NCBI GenBank assembly: GCA_003134965.1 | Contig: PLDA01000002.1 | Coordinates: forward strand, 1-64,000 | Direction of reading: 5' to 3' | From: Vulcanimicrobium winogradskyi | GTDB lineage: Bacteria; Vulcanimicrobiota; Vulcanimicrobiia; Vulcanimicrobiales; Vulcanimicrobiaceae | Length of the DNA stretch: 64,000 nucleotides | Shown: one piece after another, positions 34,921 to 45,900 of the stretch | How the letters are laid out: every line of letters starts with the position of its first letter | Numbering within the stretch: the first letter of the stretch is position 1 | Made by a program: the position numbers and the translations under genes | The notes under the pieces: generated by a model | Told to the model about the DNA's origin: nothing | Seen by the model: only the letters and a program-made list of their open reading frames with translations | Databases searched by the model: none

Positions 34921-36305
34921 GCGACGACCTCGGCGCGCACCGAACCGTAGAAATCAAACGCGGTGTTGCCGTCTAGGCGCACGTCGACGAACGCACCGAC
35001 CGGCGCGTCGCCGCGGAACGCGATCGTCCCGTCGACGCCGGGTGCCTCTCCCGTCGAGCGCCCGACGAGGACGTCGCGCGAGCGCAGCCCGACGGCGAGC
35101 GGATCGGTCGAGCGCAGCGTGCGGCGCTCTTCGACCAGCACGCGCACCGTTTGGCCGATGCGTTTCGCGCGCGCGCGTTCCGACGCGCGCCGCTGCGCAT
35201 CGCGCAGCCGCAGCAGGCGCCGGCGTTTTTCGCGCTCGGAGATTTGGCCGGGCAGGTCGGCGCCCGGCGTTCCCTCTTCACGCGAATACGTGAAGAATCC
35301 GACTCGGTCGAGCTCGGCGACGTCGATCCACCGCTCGAGCTCGGCGACGTCCTCCTCGGTTTCGCCGGGGAAGCCGACGATGAACGTCGAGCGCATCGTC
35401 ATCCCGGGGACGCGCCGCCGGAAATCCTCGATGATCTCCAGATAGCGCGCACCGTTCGACGGCCGCAGCATCCGGCGCAACACCGGCGCGCTCACGTGCT
35501 GAAGCGGCATGTCCATGTACGGGCAGACCTTTGACAGCTCGGCCATCGCGTCGATCAGCTCCGAATCGACGGTCGCCGGATACAGGTAGAGCAGGCGGAT
35601 CCACTCGATTCCGGCGACCGCGTTCAGCTGCCGCAGCAGATCGGCGAGGCCGCCGCGCTTCCAGCCGCGGTCGCGGCCCCACATCGACGTATCCTGCGCG
35701 ATCAGGATCAGCTCTTTCGTACCGCCCGCTGCGAGCGCCCGCGCCTCGGCCAGGATCGACTCCGCCGAGCGCGATCGGAAACCGCCGCGCAGTTTCGGGA
35801 TGATGCAGAACGTGCAAGGGTGATCGCAGCCTTCTGCGATCTTCAGGTACGCCGTCGCCGACGGCGTCGTGATCAGCCGCGGTAGGAAATCGTGTTCGGG
35901 CTCGGGTTCGAAGTCGAGCCGGACGGGCCGCTTTCCCGCGCGCGCGTCGTCGAGCAGCTCGACGATCGAGGCGTAGGCGCCGGTACCGACGACGCCGTCG
36001 ATCTCCGGGATCAGCGACTGCAGCTCTTCGCCGAAACGCTGGGACAGACACCCAGCAACGATCAACTGCTGGCCGGCGCGCTTGCGCTCGGCATGCTCCA
36101 AGATCGTCTCGGTCGACTCCGCCTTGGCGGGGTCGATGAACGCGCACGTGTTGATCACGACCGCATCGGCGTCGTCGGCGTCGGGCACGAGCAACCAACC
36201 GGCGGCACCGAGCTTCGCGATCATCACCTCGCTGTCGACGAGGTTCTTCGCACAGCCCAGCGAGACGAACGAGACCGTTTGGGGTCTATTTGCAGTAGCT
36301 GTCAT
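34917..36305 (-). CDS. rimO: Ribosomal protein uS12 Asp89 methylthiotransferase
   Basis: The 462-residue product is a methylthiotransferase of the RimO type with three domains in order: UPF0004 with C18, C54 and C86 for the auxiliary cluster (SLGCAKNLVDSE is diagnostic), a radical-SAM core with C160, C164 and C167 (GCDHPCTFC), and a C-terminal TRAM domain. RimO adds a methylthio group to Asp89 of S12; the sister enzyme MiaB would have a different N-terminus. It begins with ATG directly after the yajQ stop and overlaps the LCP gene. Confidence 0.95.
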   Translation of the reverse strand: MTATANRPQTVSFVSLGCAKNLVDSEVMIAKLGAAGWLLVPDADDADAVVINTCAFIDPAKAESTETILEHAERKRAGQQLIVAGCLSQRFGEELQSLIPEIDGVVGTGAYASIVELLDDARAGKRPVRLDFEPEPEHDFLPRLITTPSATAYLKIAEGCDHPCTFCIIPKLRGGFRSRSAESILAEARALAAGGTKELILIAQDTSMWGRDRGWKRGGLADLLRQLNAVAGIEWIRLLYLYPATVDSELIDAMAELSKVCPYMDMPLQHVSAPVLRRMLRPSNGARYLEIIEDFRRRVPGMTMRSTFIVGFPGETEEDVAELERWIDVAELDRVGFFTYSREEGTPGADLPGQISEREKRRRLLRLRDAQRRASERARAKRIGQTVRVLVEERRTLRSTDPLAVGLRSRDVLVGRSTGEAPGVDGTIAFRGDAPVGAFVDVRLDGNTAFDFYGSVRAEVVA

Positions 36306-36800
36306 TCACCGGTAGTTGACGAACTGCAGCGGCAGCTCGAAGTCCATCCCCTTGAGCAACTGTTGTACCTTTTGCAGATCGTCCTTGGATTTGCCTGAGA
36401 TGCGAATCTGCTCGTCCTGAAACTGAGCCTGAACCTTGAGCTTCGACGCCTTGATCGCCTCCATCAGCGCTTTGGACTTGTCCTTGGGGATCCCGGCGCG
36501 GATCGCGATCTTCTGCCGCAAGCTCGAACCGGACGCGGGTTCGGGCGGCTTCGACAGGTCGAGCGCTTTGAGGTCGATTCCGCGCTTGACCGCCTTCGAC
36601 TGGATGATGTCGATCACGTTGCGCAGCTTCATCTCGTCGTCGGCCAGGACCGTGATCGTCTTCTCGTCGCTCTCGATCGATGCGATCGAGTGCTTGAAGT
36701 CGAACCGCCCCGTGATCTCTTTTCGCGCCTGGTTCAGTGCGTTGTCGAGCTCCTGCGGATCGACGCGGGAGACGACGTCGAACGACGATTCGGAAGCCAT
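36306..36800 (-). CDS. yajQ: YajQ-family nucleotide (cyclic di-GMP) binding protein
   Basis: This is a complete 164-residue YajQ protein: ESSFDVVSRVD at the start, the two ferredoxin-like repeats, and the C-terminal VQAQFQDEQIRISGKSKDDLQ segment shown here only by its ends VQAQF and GKSKDDLQ. Some homologues bind cyclic di-GMP and act with a LysR regulator; others have no known role. No base separates its stop from the rimO start. Confidence 0.93.
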   Translation of the reverse strand: MASESSFDVVSRVDPQELDNALNQARKEITGRFDFKHSIASIESDEKTITVLADDEMKLRNVIDIIQSKAVKRGIDLKALDLSKPPEPASGSSLRQKIAIRAGIPKDKSKALMEAIKASKLKVQAQFQDEQIRISGKSKDDLQKVQQLLKGMDFELPLQFVNYR

Positions 36801-36819
36801 GAAAGGTGTGTCCTAACGG

Positions 36820-37563
36820 TCAGAGAGGGTAGCGTTGCTCGACGACGTCGCCGTCTTTCCCCATCGGGGCGGGCGGGCGACCGTTCAACGCGACCGTGAC
36901 CCCTCCGGCGTTCCCCGCTCGAACGTCGGCGACACTTCCGGTGAACGTCCGGGAGGTCCCGGCCGGATAGATCCCTTCGAGCTGGGTGCTGCCGTCGATG
37001 CTGACCCGCAGCCAGGAGCGTTGGGTGAGACGGATCGCGATCTGGTGGCGCGCGGTCGAGGCCGGCGTCGCGCTCGGCTCGGCCGAGGGCGAACCCGACG
37101 CGCCCGGGGCCGGAGTCTGGGAACCGGTCGCGGCAGCGCCCGGTTGCGGGGCGGCGGTGGCCGCGGCGACGGGGACTCTTCCACTGCCTCCGTGCACGTA
37201 CTGCCAGTACTCGTAGACGACGAACCCCACCAGGGCGAGCGCGACCAGCGCTCCGAGCACGGCCCAGATCGAGAGCCCGGAGCCTTCACGCTCGTCGAGG
37301 CTGACCGAAGCCGTCGAGGCGGGACGCTCGGCGGGTGCCGACTCGTTGAAGCGGCCGACCGCGTCCTCCGCGTCGAGACCGAGGAACCGCGCGTAGGTGC
37401 GGATGAATCCGCGCACGTAGACCGGTGCGCCGATCGCCGTCCATTCCTCGTTCTCGATGGCGTTGAGATACACCGAACGGATGTGGATCTGTTCGGCAAC
37501 TTCCGAAAGCGTGATCCCGCGCGCTTCCCGCGCGCTTCGGAACTCCTCTCCGAGCGCAGGCAT
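36820..37563 (-). CDS. RodZ-like helix-turn-helix membrane protein
   Basis: From ATG 37563 the protein has 247 residues. An N-terminal HTH of the HTH_25/Cro type (EEFRSAREARGITLSEVAE, IRSVYLNAIE) fills residues 5-65, a membrane segment is at about 98-118, then a Pro/Ala/Ser-rich linker and a C-terminal beta domain of the DUF4115 type follow. This is the RodZ layout, in which the HTH binds MreB and helps cell shape. The frame runs on upstream to 38043 but that part is antisense to mnmA. It heads the operon with yajQ, rimO, LCP and deacetylase genes; four of these five concern the envelope or ribosome. Confidence 0.87.
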   Translation of the reverse strand: MPALGEEFRSAREARGITLSEVAEQIHIRSVYLNAIENEEWTAIGAPVYVRGFIRTYARFLGLDAEDAVGRFNESAPAERPASTASVSLDEREGSGLSIWAVLGALVALALVGFVVYEYWQYVHGGSGRVPVAAATAAPQPGAAATGSQTPAPGASGSPSAEPSATPASTARHQIAIRLTQRSWLRVSIDGSTQLEGIYPAGTSRTFTGSVADVRAGNAGGVTVALNGRPPAPMGKDGDVVEQRYPL

Positions 37564-37623
37564 GACGTCGAACCTTAGCGGGCGCACCCGGTTCTCCTGG
37601 TGCGAGGTTACACGGTAGAGACG

Positions 37624-38706
37624 ATGAGCGAACGGACACGTGTGGTCGCCGCGATGAGCGGCGGCGTCGATTCGGCGGTTGCGGCGGGTCTGCTCAAGGA
37701 AGCGGGCTACGACGTCGTTGGCGTGACGATGAAGATGTACGCGCCGGCGAAGGCCCCGCACGCCCGTTCGTGCTGCGGCGCGGACGACTTCGACGACGCA
37801 CGCCGCAGCGCAGCGGTCCTGGGGATCCCGCACTATGTCCTCGACTTCGAGGAGACGTTCCGGCGCGGCGTGATCGAGCGCTTCGCCCGCGATTATGCAG
37901 ACGGGCGGACGCCGAACCCGTGCGTCTCCTGCAACAACGAGGTCAAGCTCGGGACGCTCCGCACGTACGCCGACCGCCTCGGCGCACGCTGGGTCGCGAC
38001 CGGCCACTACGCGCGGCTCGAGCACGCTTCGGACGGTCCGCACCTCTACCGCAGCGACTCGCCGAAGGATCAGGCGTACGCGCTCGCCCAGCTCACCCCC
38101 GCCCAGCTCGACCGGTTACTCCTTCCGCTGGGAGAGATGACGAAGGGAGAGACGCGAGGACACGCCGCGCGCCTCGGCCTCCCGGTCGCCGAGAAGATCG
38201 AGTCGCAGGACATCTGCTTCGTCGAGGGCGGCGACTACCGCGAGATCCTGGCGCGGCTCGCTCCGCAGGCCGCGCTCCCAGGAGCGGTCGTGACGACCGC
38301 CGGCGAGCGCGTCGGGACGCACGCGGGGATCGGCGGTTACACCGTCGGCCAGCGCCGCGGCCTGCCCGCCGGTGCCGGACCACGCTACGTCACCCGGATC
38401 GACGCCGCGACGAACACGATCGTGATCGGCCGCGACGACGAACTCGGCGTCGACGGCCTGATCGCCGACGAGGTCAACCTGATCCGCCCCGAACGGTTCG
38501 CGGGCGGCCGCGCCCACGTGCTCGCGATGACGCGCTATCGCGCCAAGCTCGTCCCCGCGACCACGGCGCTCGAAGACGGCGGCGCGACCCTGCGGCTCGC
38601 GTTCGAGGAGCCGCACCGCGCGGTCACGCCGGGACAACTGGTCGCGCTCTTCGATCGCGACGGCATCGAAGTGATCGGAGCCGCGACGATCCGCGAAACG
38701 TACTGA
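37624..38706 (+). CDS. mnmA: tRNA-specific 2-thiouridylase
   Basis: From ATG 37624 the product has 360 residues; GTG 37600 is an alternative. MnmA puts the 2-thio group on U34 of tRNAs for Lys, Glu and Gln. The PP-loop SGGVDS is at 12-17, the active cysteines are C103 (in NPCVSCN) and C198 (in QDICFVEGGD), and the GGYTVGQRRGL segment and C-terminal beta barrel are present. It is divergent from the rodZ-like gene and convergent with mqnC. Confidence 0.95.
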   Translation: MSERTRVVAAMSGGVDSAVAAGLLKEAGYDVVGVTMKMYAPAKAPHARSCCGADDFDDARRSAAVLGIPHYVLDFEETFRRGVIERFARDYADGRTPNPCVSCNNEVKLGTLRTYADRLGARWVATGHYARLEHASDGPHLYRSDSPKDQAYALAQLTPAQLDRLLLPLGEMTKGETRGHAARLGLPVAEKIESQDICFVEGGDYREILARLAPQAALPGAVVTTAGERVGTHAGIGGYTVGQRRGLPAGAGPRYVTRIDAATNTIVIGRDDELGVDGLIADEVNLIRPERFAGGRAHVLAMTRYRAKLVPATTALEDGGATLRLAFEEPHRAVTPGQLVALFDRDGIEVIGAATIRETY

Positions 38707-38724
38707 CGCCGCGTTCGCGGGAAG

Positions 38725-39816
38725 TTACGCCGTCGCGAGCGCGAGGTCCGAGCGCAGGTTCCAGTACGTGTCGCGGATGACCGGCCGGAATCCGGCGCCG
38801 CGAATGATCTCCTCGACCTGCGCGCGCGTCGCTTCGTTGGTGCTGCCGGCGTCGTGGACGACCCGTTCTTCGATGATCGTTCCGCCCATGTCGTCGCAGC
38901 CGTAGAACAGGGCCATCTGTCCGAGCTTCAAGCCGGGCGTCAGCCAGGAGGCTTGGAGGTGCGGCAGGTTGTCCAGGAACAGCCGCGAGACCGCGAGCAC
39001 GCGCAGGTACTCCAGGCCGCTCGCCTCGCGCCCGCGCAGCGGCGTTTTGTACGGCACGTAGTACCACGGGATGAACGCGGTGAAGCCGTGCGTCTCGTCC
39101 TGCAGATCGCGGATCACCTGCAGGTGCGCGATGCGCTCTTCATCGGTCTCGATCGAACCGAACATCATCGTCGCCGTCGTCGGCATCCCGAGCAGTTGCG
39201 CCTCGCGCATCACGCCGATCCAGCCGTCGGGTACGATCTTGCGCGCGCTGATCCGCTTGCGCACGCGCTCGACCAGGATCTCGGCGCCCGCGCCGGGCAG
39301 CGACTTCATCCCGGCGGCTTTCAGCCGCACGAGCACCTCGCGCACCGGCAGCTCCTCGATCTTCGCCAGGCCCGCGATCTCCGAGACGGAGAGCGAGTGG
39401 ATGTCGACGGCGGGAAACTCCGCGGCGACGCGGCGGAACAGCTCTTCGAACCACTCGATGCGCAGCTCGGGGTTGACGCCGCCTTGGATCATGATCTGCG
39501 TCGCGCCTTGGTCGGCGGCGTAGCGCACGCGGTCGAGCACGGTGTCGTGCGACATCGTGTAGCCCTCGCCGTGATGCTCGGGCCTGAAGAACGCGCAGAA
39601 CGTGCAGTGCACGTTGCACACGTTCGTATAGTTGATCGTCGTGTCGACGACGTACGTCACGTCATCCGTGGGATACAGTGCCGTGCGGCGCGCGTGCGCC
39701 GCCGCTCCGAGGTCGTGCAGCGAAGCCTCGCGATACAGCCGCACGCCTTCGTCGAAGGTGATACGGCCGCCGCCCGCGGCGCGATCGAGGACGTCAGCGA
39801 GCGACATACGTGTCAT
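38725..39816 (-). CDS. mqnC: Cyclic dehypoxanthinyl futalosine synthase
   Basis: From ATG 39816 the product has 363 residues; ATG 39807 is also possible. It is a radical-SAM enzyme of the futalosine menaquinone pathway that cyclises dehypoxanthine futalosine. The cluster cysteines are in CNVHCTFCAFF, followed by QIMIQGGVNPEL and a C-terminal GGTIIEERV segment typical of MqnC. Its start overlaps the end of mqnA by about 20 bases, so the order on the transcript is mqnE-mqnA-mqnC. The 43 extra upstream codons in the frame lie inside mqnA and are not coding. Confidence 0.93.
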   Translation of the reverse strand: MTRMSLADVLDRAAGGGRITFDEGVRLYREASLHDLGAAAHARRTALYPTDDVTYVVDTTINYTNVCNVHCTFCAFFRPEHHGEGYTMSHDTVLDRVRYAADQGATQIMIQGGVNPELRIEWFEELFRRVAAEFPAVDIHSLSVSEIAGLAKIEELPVREVLVRLKAAGMKSLPGAGAEILVERVRKRISARKIVPDGWIGVMREAQLLGMPTTATMMFGSIETDEERIAHLQVIRDLQDETHGFTAFIPWYYVPYKTPLRGREASGLEYLRVLAVSRLFLDNLPHLQASWLTPGLKLGQMALFYGCDDMGGTIIEERVVHDAGSTNEATRAQVEEIIRGAGFRPVIRDTYWNLRSDLALATA

Positions 39817-40597
39817 CCTGCGGCATGAAGAGGGTTGAGAAACGCTCGAGGCCTTGGCCGGCGCGCTCGTCGAGGCGGTACGAGAGCCGGCTGAAGTAGT
39901 CCTGATACAGGCCGCGGTGGTACGGGCGCTGAGCGATCGCGGCATCGATCACCGCTTCGCGGTTGGCCTCACCCCACGCGCGCGCGGCGATCAGCGCGTC
40001 CGTCAACGCCGCAACCCGCAGCGGTTGCTCGGCGAGAACGTCGCGCCGCACGGCCCAGATCGCGAAGACGAACGGCAGGCCGGTCCACGCACGCCAAGCT
40101 TCGCCGAGGTCGTGAATCTGGGCCGCAGGCAGCTCCGCGCGCGCTACGAGCGCATCGTCGCCGATCACGAGCGCGGGAAATCCGGCGCGCGCGGCCGCGA
40201 GCGCGTCGTCGACGATCTCATAGCGCGGACGGACGTCGCGAAACCCGCTCAGCAGCGCGGCGAGCAGCGCTCTCCCGGAAGCGGAGTGGGACGTCACCGC
40301 GATCGTCGATTCGCCGAGCAGCGCCGGCGGCTTCGGCGAGACGAACAGTACCGTTCGCACGGGCCCGTCGGCAGCGATGCAGAGGTCCGCGAGCGGCGCG
40401 AACCGATCGCGGTGCGCGAGATAGTGAGCGGCGCTGATCGCACCGGCGTCGATCCGGCCCTCCGACATCGCCGCGTTCAACTCGGTTGGAACGGCGCCGA
40501 AGACCTCGACCTCGCGTGCGACGGCACCAACGTCGAACGCCGTCTCGACCGGCGCGACGTTGACGTACGCTATCCGCCCGTAGCGAAGCTTCCCCAC
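39794..40597 (-). CDS. mqnA: Chorismate dehydratase (futalosine pathway)
   Basis: The 267-residue product starts at GTG 40597 with KLRYGRIAYVNVAPVE, the characteristic N-terminus of MqnA, which converts chorismate to 3-(1-carboxyvinyloxy)benzoate. The fold is that of a periplasmic-binding protein (motifs AISAAHYLA, VTSHSASGRALL, VIGDDAL), working in the cytoplasm. MqnD is related, but would have a different N-terminus and here the neighbours mqnE and mqnC favour MqnA. Three bases separate it from mqnE. Confidence 0.9.
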   Translation of the reverse strand: MGKLRYGRIAYVNVAPVETAFDVGAVAREVEVFGAVPTELNAAMSEGRIDAGAISAAHYLAHRDRFAPLADLCIAADGPVRTVLFVSPKPPALLGESTIAVTSHSASGRALLAALLSGFRDVRPRYEIVDDALAAARAGFPALVIGDDALVARAELPAAQIHDLGEAWRAWTGLPFVFAIWAVRRDVLAEQPLRVAALTDALIAARAWGEANREAVIDAAIAQRPYHRGLYQDYFSRLSYRLDERAGQGLERFSTLFMPQDDTYVAR

Positions 40598-40600
40598 CGC

Positions 40601-41761
<1,161 letters not shown>

Positions 41762-41798
41762 TCGAGTATCACGCCTCCAGACCAGCCTGCGCGATGAC

Positions 41799-41833
41799 AA
41801 AAAGAGGAGGGCGGCCCCGTGGGACCGCCCTCC
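41799..41833 (-). terminator. Rho-independent terminator after the TonB-receptor operon
   Basis: GGAGGGCGG (41806-41814) pairs perfectly with CCGCCCTCC (41825-41833), and on the minus strand the stem is followed by CTCTTTTTG with five T residues at 41803-41799. It is 21 bases past the lipoprotein stop and separates that operon from mqnE. Confidence 0.9.
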
Positions 41834-41854
41834 GTGGTCAAGAGCGCGTCGCGC

Positions 41855-42961
41855 TCAGAACGTGATTGGCAGCGCCGGCGGAAGCGGGGAGATCGGCGAG
41901 ACGGTGACGTCTGTTTGCGCCGGCAGCGCCGGGGCCGTGCTGACGTTGCCCGGCTGAGCGCCGCCGACGATGTCAAAGTCCGCCGCGACGACCCAGGCCG
42001 TGAACCGATCTCCTGGGGTGAGGGTCGCGGTCGGCACGGAGAACGTTGCGCCCGCCGCTCCCGCGTTGAACGCGAAGAACTGATTGCCGAACAAGCTGGC
42101 CGCACTGGCCCGGTCGGCGACGTAGATCACGCGCGACGTCGCGCCGGCCGGAGCCGGCCCGACCGTCACCGTGATCGCCGCACCGGCCCCACCACCGACC
42201 ACCGGACCGGGGATGGCGGCCAGCGGCACGGCGCTGGCCAGGGTCGCCGTCGTGTTGAAGACGGCTGTGTTCTGGCCGATGATGTTGCTCGGGACGGTCA
42301 GGTTGAACGCGTAGACACCCGCGACCGGCGTGACGGCAAACATCACGAAGCCCGAGTCGTAGCCCGCGAAGCCCGCCGGAAATCCGAGACTTAAGGGGTG
42401 AAAGTCCGGAACTGCCGGCGGTCCGAGGATGAACGGAAGCTTCGCCGCCGTCGCGAGGAAGATCGGCTGGGTGTAAGAGTTCGCCACGCTCACACCCGCG
42501 ACTTGGCTCGACGTCGTGCTGGTCTTCGAGTAGTTGGCGGCGCCGGTCGTGGCGGAGTTCGCCGGCGCGAAGCCGTACGCGAACGCACCGCCGGTTTGAG
42601 CGAATGTCGTCACCACCGCAACCGTGCCCGGCTGCGTCGGCGGCGTCCCGCTGAGGTGGTTGGTTCCCGTGTCGGTGTTCGTCGCTCCGGCGATCGCCGG
42701 AACGACGAACCCGGCCGGGCCGGTGATCGTCGGGGTGTTGAACAGCGTCGCCGACAACCCGTTCGGCTGCCGGAACGTCACGACCGTGTTGAGGTACGTG
42801 GTCCCCTGATAGTTGGCCGTGCCGACGCGGAACTGGAGCGTCGACGTGTTTTGCACGTCGACCGCGGTCGACGGCACTTGGACCGCGGATTGTCCGCTCG
42901 TGCACGCCGAGAGGATCGCGATCCCCCCGGCGGCTCCGAGCGCTCTATAGACTGCGCGCAC
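41855..42961 (-). CDS. Hypothetical lipoprotein paired with a TonB-dependent receptor
   Basis: The 368-residue product has a lipoprotein signal ending ILSAC (Cys20) and a long, Gly/Ala/Thr-rich, beta-strand-like body with few charged residues. I recognise no domain. It begins eight bases after the TonB receptor gene ends and is followed by a strong terminator, so the two form one operon. A surface or periplasmic partner that presents a ligand to the receptor is a reasonable inference, as for SusD-like partners, but it does not resemble SusD. Confidence 0.75.
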   Translation of the reverse strand: MRAVYRALGAAGGIAILSACTSGQSAVQVPSTAVDVQNTSTLQFRVGTANYQGTTYLNTVVTFRQPNGLSATLFNTPTITGPAGFVVPAIAGATNTDTGTNHLSGTPPTQPGTVAVVTTFAQTGGAFAYGFAPANSATTGAANYSKTSTTSSQVAGVSVANSYTQPIFLATAAKLPFILGPPAVPDFHPLSLGFPAGFAGYDSGFVMFAVTPVAGVYAFNLTVPSNIIGQNTAVFNTTATLASAVPLAAIPGPVVGGGAGAAITVTVGPAPAGATSRVIYVADRASAASLFGNQFFAFNAGAAGATFSVPTATLTPGDRFTAWVVAADFDIVGGAQPGNVSTAPALPAQTDVTVSPISPLPPALPITF

Positions 42962-42969
42962 GCGTCCTC

Positions 42970-45900
42970 CTATAGGTTCAGCTGGTAGTAGAATTGGACC
43001 GTACGCGGGATTGCGTTCGGCGTTAACAGGTACGCCCTATTTCCGCCACGGAACGGCAAGTTGTTCGTGATCCCGTAGAACGTCGGCTGAACCTGGTTCG
43101 CCGACGAACTGTAACCAGAGTATGGGCCCCCGATGCCCGTCGCGATGGGCTGGTACCGGGTGTTCAGTCCGGGCAGTCCGTAGATTTGGTTGAACACGTT
43201 GAACATCTGCGCACCGATCGTGCCGGCCCGCGGGTTGCGCGGCGACTGGTACTCGACGGTGAGGTTCACCGGCGTGAACCGGGCAGCGGTCAGAACACCG
43301 CCCGCCGAGTTCGCATCCGGCGTTCCGCGCGTGGCGGCGATGTTCGGAGCGAACATCGAGCCCGGATTACGCGGGTCGACGTAGCGGTCCGCGCCTGCCG
43401 CGGCGCCGAGCTGCGTAGAGTTCGTGATGTTCGTGTTGGGCAAGTTGAACGGGGTGCCGTTCACGAAGTTCGCCGTGATCAAGCCCGGGGTGATCGGGTA
43501 GCCGCGGTTGTAGTAGATCACCGGGTTGATCCGCCAACCGCTGCGGGTGCGCTCCTGGAAGGTGAGCGCGCCGACGAACGGCGAGAGGAAACCGACGCGG
43601 TACAGGTTCCCGAGCTGGAGCGACGCCGGCGGGATCGAGGGGAAGAAGTCCTCGCTCGGGCTCGTCGGGACGACGTTCGAGAACTCGTTCTGATACGTCA
43701 GCGACAACGAACCGGAGAGGCCGTATGCCGCCTCCTTGGTGAGCAGGAACTCGGTTCCCATGATCTGGCTCTTGCCGAGATTCGAGTTGACGGCCGGTCC
43801 GAGGATCGGGTTGCCGTTGATATCGGCCAGCGGCACGCCGTTCTTGACGATCTGTTGCGCCGTCGATGCGATCTGATTGAACGACTTGTTGTAGAACGGA
43901 GTGACCTTGACGGACACCTGATGCGGGAACAGGTGCGAGTACGAGAAGTCGAAGTTGTTGTAGGTGACGGGCTTCAGCGGCGTGATCGGAATCCCGAGGA
44001 TCGCCGCCTGGTTGTCCCAGAAGAGCTGTTGCGCATAGCTCGAGCAGGGAGCCTGGAACGCGCCGAGCGGGCCGCCGGCGACATTGGCGACGCTGCAGAA
44101 CTGCGCCGTCGTGCCCGTGTTCACGTCGTACGACGGGATGTTCGCGAACGCGCTGTACGCCGAAGCCTGGCCGGTGACGTCGACCTGCGCGATCGCGGGA
44201 AACTGCACGGAGCGGCCGTAGCTGAACCGCAGCGCGTCGTTCCGCGTCGCCTGCCACGCAATCGCGAGACGCGGCTGCCAGACTCGCGGCTGCGATGTAC
44301 TGGCATCGTAGTTGAACGCGAAGCTGGTCGGCGTACCCCCCGCATCGGTCGTGAACGAGGTCGGCAGGCACCACTGGATCGTGCATGCCGGCATGCGCCA
44401 GTTCGCGGCGTCGAGCCGGAACCCGACATCGATCTTCAGCCGATCCGTCGGCGAGTACGTGTCCTTGAGGTAGATCGACCAGTCCTGGCGGTTGGTGCTG
44501 GTGCCTTCGTCGGAGTACGGCAGCTGCACCGCGAAGGGAAGTGATCCCGCGGCCGGGCAGATCTGCGCCGGCGAGTTCACGCCGGGGCAGTTAGCGGTCC
44601 CGAGCTGGTACGCCGGCATGAACTGCGTGATGTACCCGCAGGTGCTGGTCGCCGGGTTGAACACCGGGCTCACGGTGCTGCCGAACGGGCACGTGTCCGA
44701 GCGGTAGAAGTCCGCCGCTTCGAAGCCGTTGCCGCCCCCGCCGAACGCCAACAGCGAGGTTGTAGCCGAGCGCTGGGTATAGACCGGATGCAAGTAGTTG
44801 TACTTGCCGCCGAAGCCCAGGAGGTTCTTCGAACCGAGCTGCTTCGTGCCGTCGAGCGCGACCCCGTTGGTCGTACCGCCCTGGAGCGCATTGATGTCAC
44901 CGAAGGCGACCGTGTTCGTGCTATCGTACGGGAAGTCGAACAGCGACACGGAATTGATCTTATAGAACTTCGCCGTCAAGAACGTGGTCGCGTCCGGCGA
45001 GATCGAATACTGCAGCTTCATCGTCTCGTCGGGCTGGTTGTAGTTGATGGCGTTGCGCTGGTTGGGGCCGCCGATCACGTCGCCCAGGAATTGCTGACCG
45101 GGCGTGAACGGCATCACCGCTTGGATCTGCCCGTTCGTGAGGCCGAAGGTGGCCCGCGCATTCGCGAGGTAGAACGCGTCGGTGTCCTTGTACGGGATGC
45201 CCGTGCCGGGTATCCCGTAGCCGAGATGCAAGTTGAACTGCGTGTTGTTGTAGAACGCTTGCGCCGACTGGTTGTTGTCCTTGCCGAACTTGTAGACGAA
45301 GTTGTTGACCACGTCGTTGATCCACTGATAGCTGCGTCCGTTAAAGAATTGACCGATCAGCAGTGGGTCTGCGCCGGGGGCTCCGTAGTGGCGTGACGAG
45401 CGCGCCATGTCGACGGAAGCGTAGTCGGAGTAGCGCCCGTTGGGGCTGGCCCAGCCGTACTCGCCACGGGCCTCGTGCGCAAAGTATCCGGCGAGGAAGT
45501 TGCCCTCGAGCTGTCCGAAGGCAGGATGCGTGCCGCGCTTCGCGACGACGTTGATCGAGCCGGTCCCGACGTTTCCGATCGACGCATCGCCGGCGCCCGG
45601 CGAGACCTGGAAGTTCGACGCACCGTTGAGGATCAGCGAGTTGGTGAACTGGTGCGTGAAGGCGTCGGTGTAGTCGATCCCTTCGTATTGGAAGCCTTCC
45701 TCGTATTCACGGCCGCCGCGGAGAACCGGGTAGCCGCTGGAGTCAAAGGAGGCGCCGGGGATCGAGGCGAGCAGGTTGGACTCGTTGTTCCCGCCCTGCT
45801 TGCCCAGAGTGGTCGTGATCTGCTGCGTGCCCACGTTGTACGTGTCGCTGGTCTGCGTGGGCTGGAACGCACCGGTCGTGCTACGCGATTGCGTGCGGCC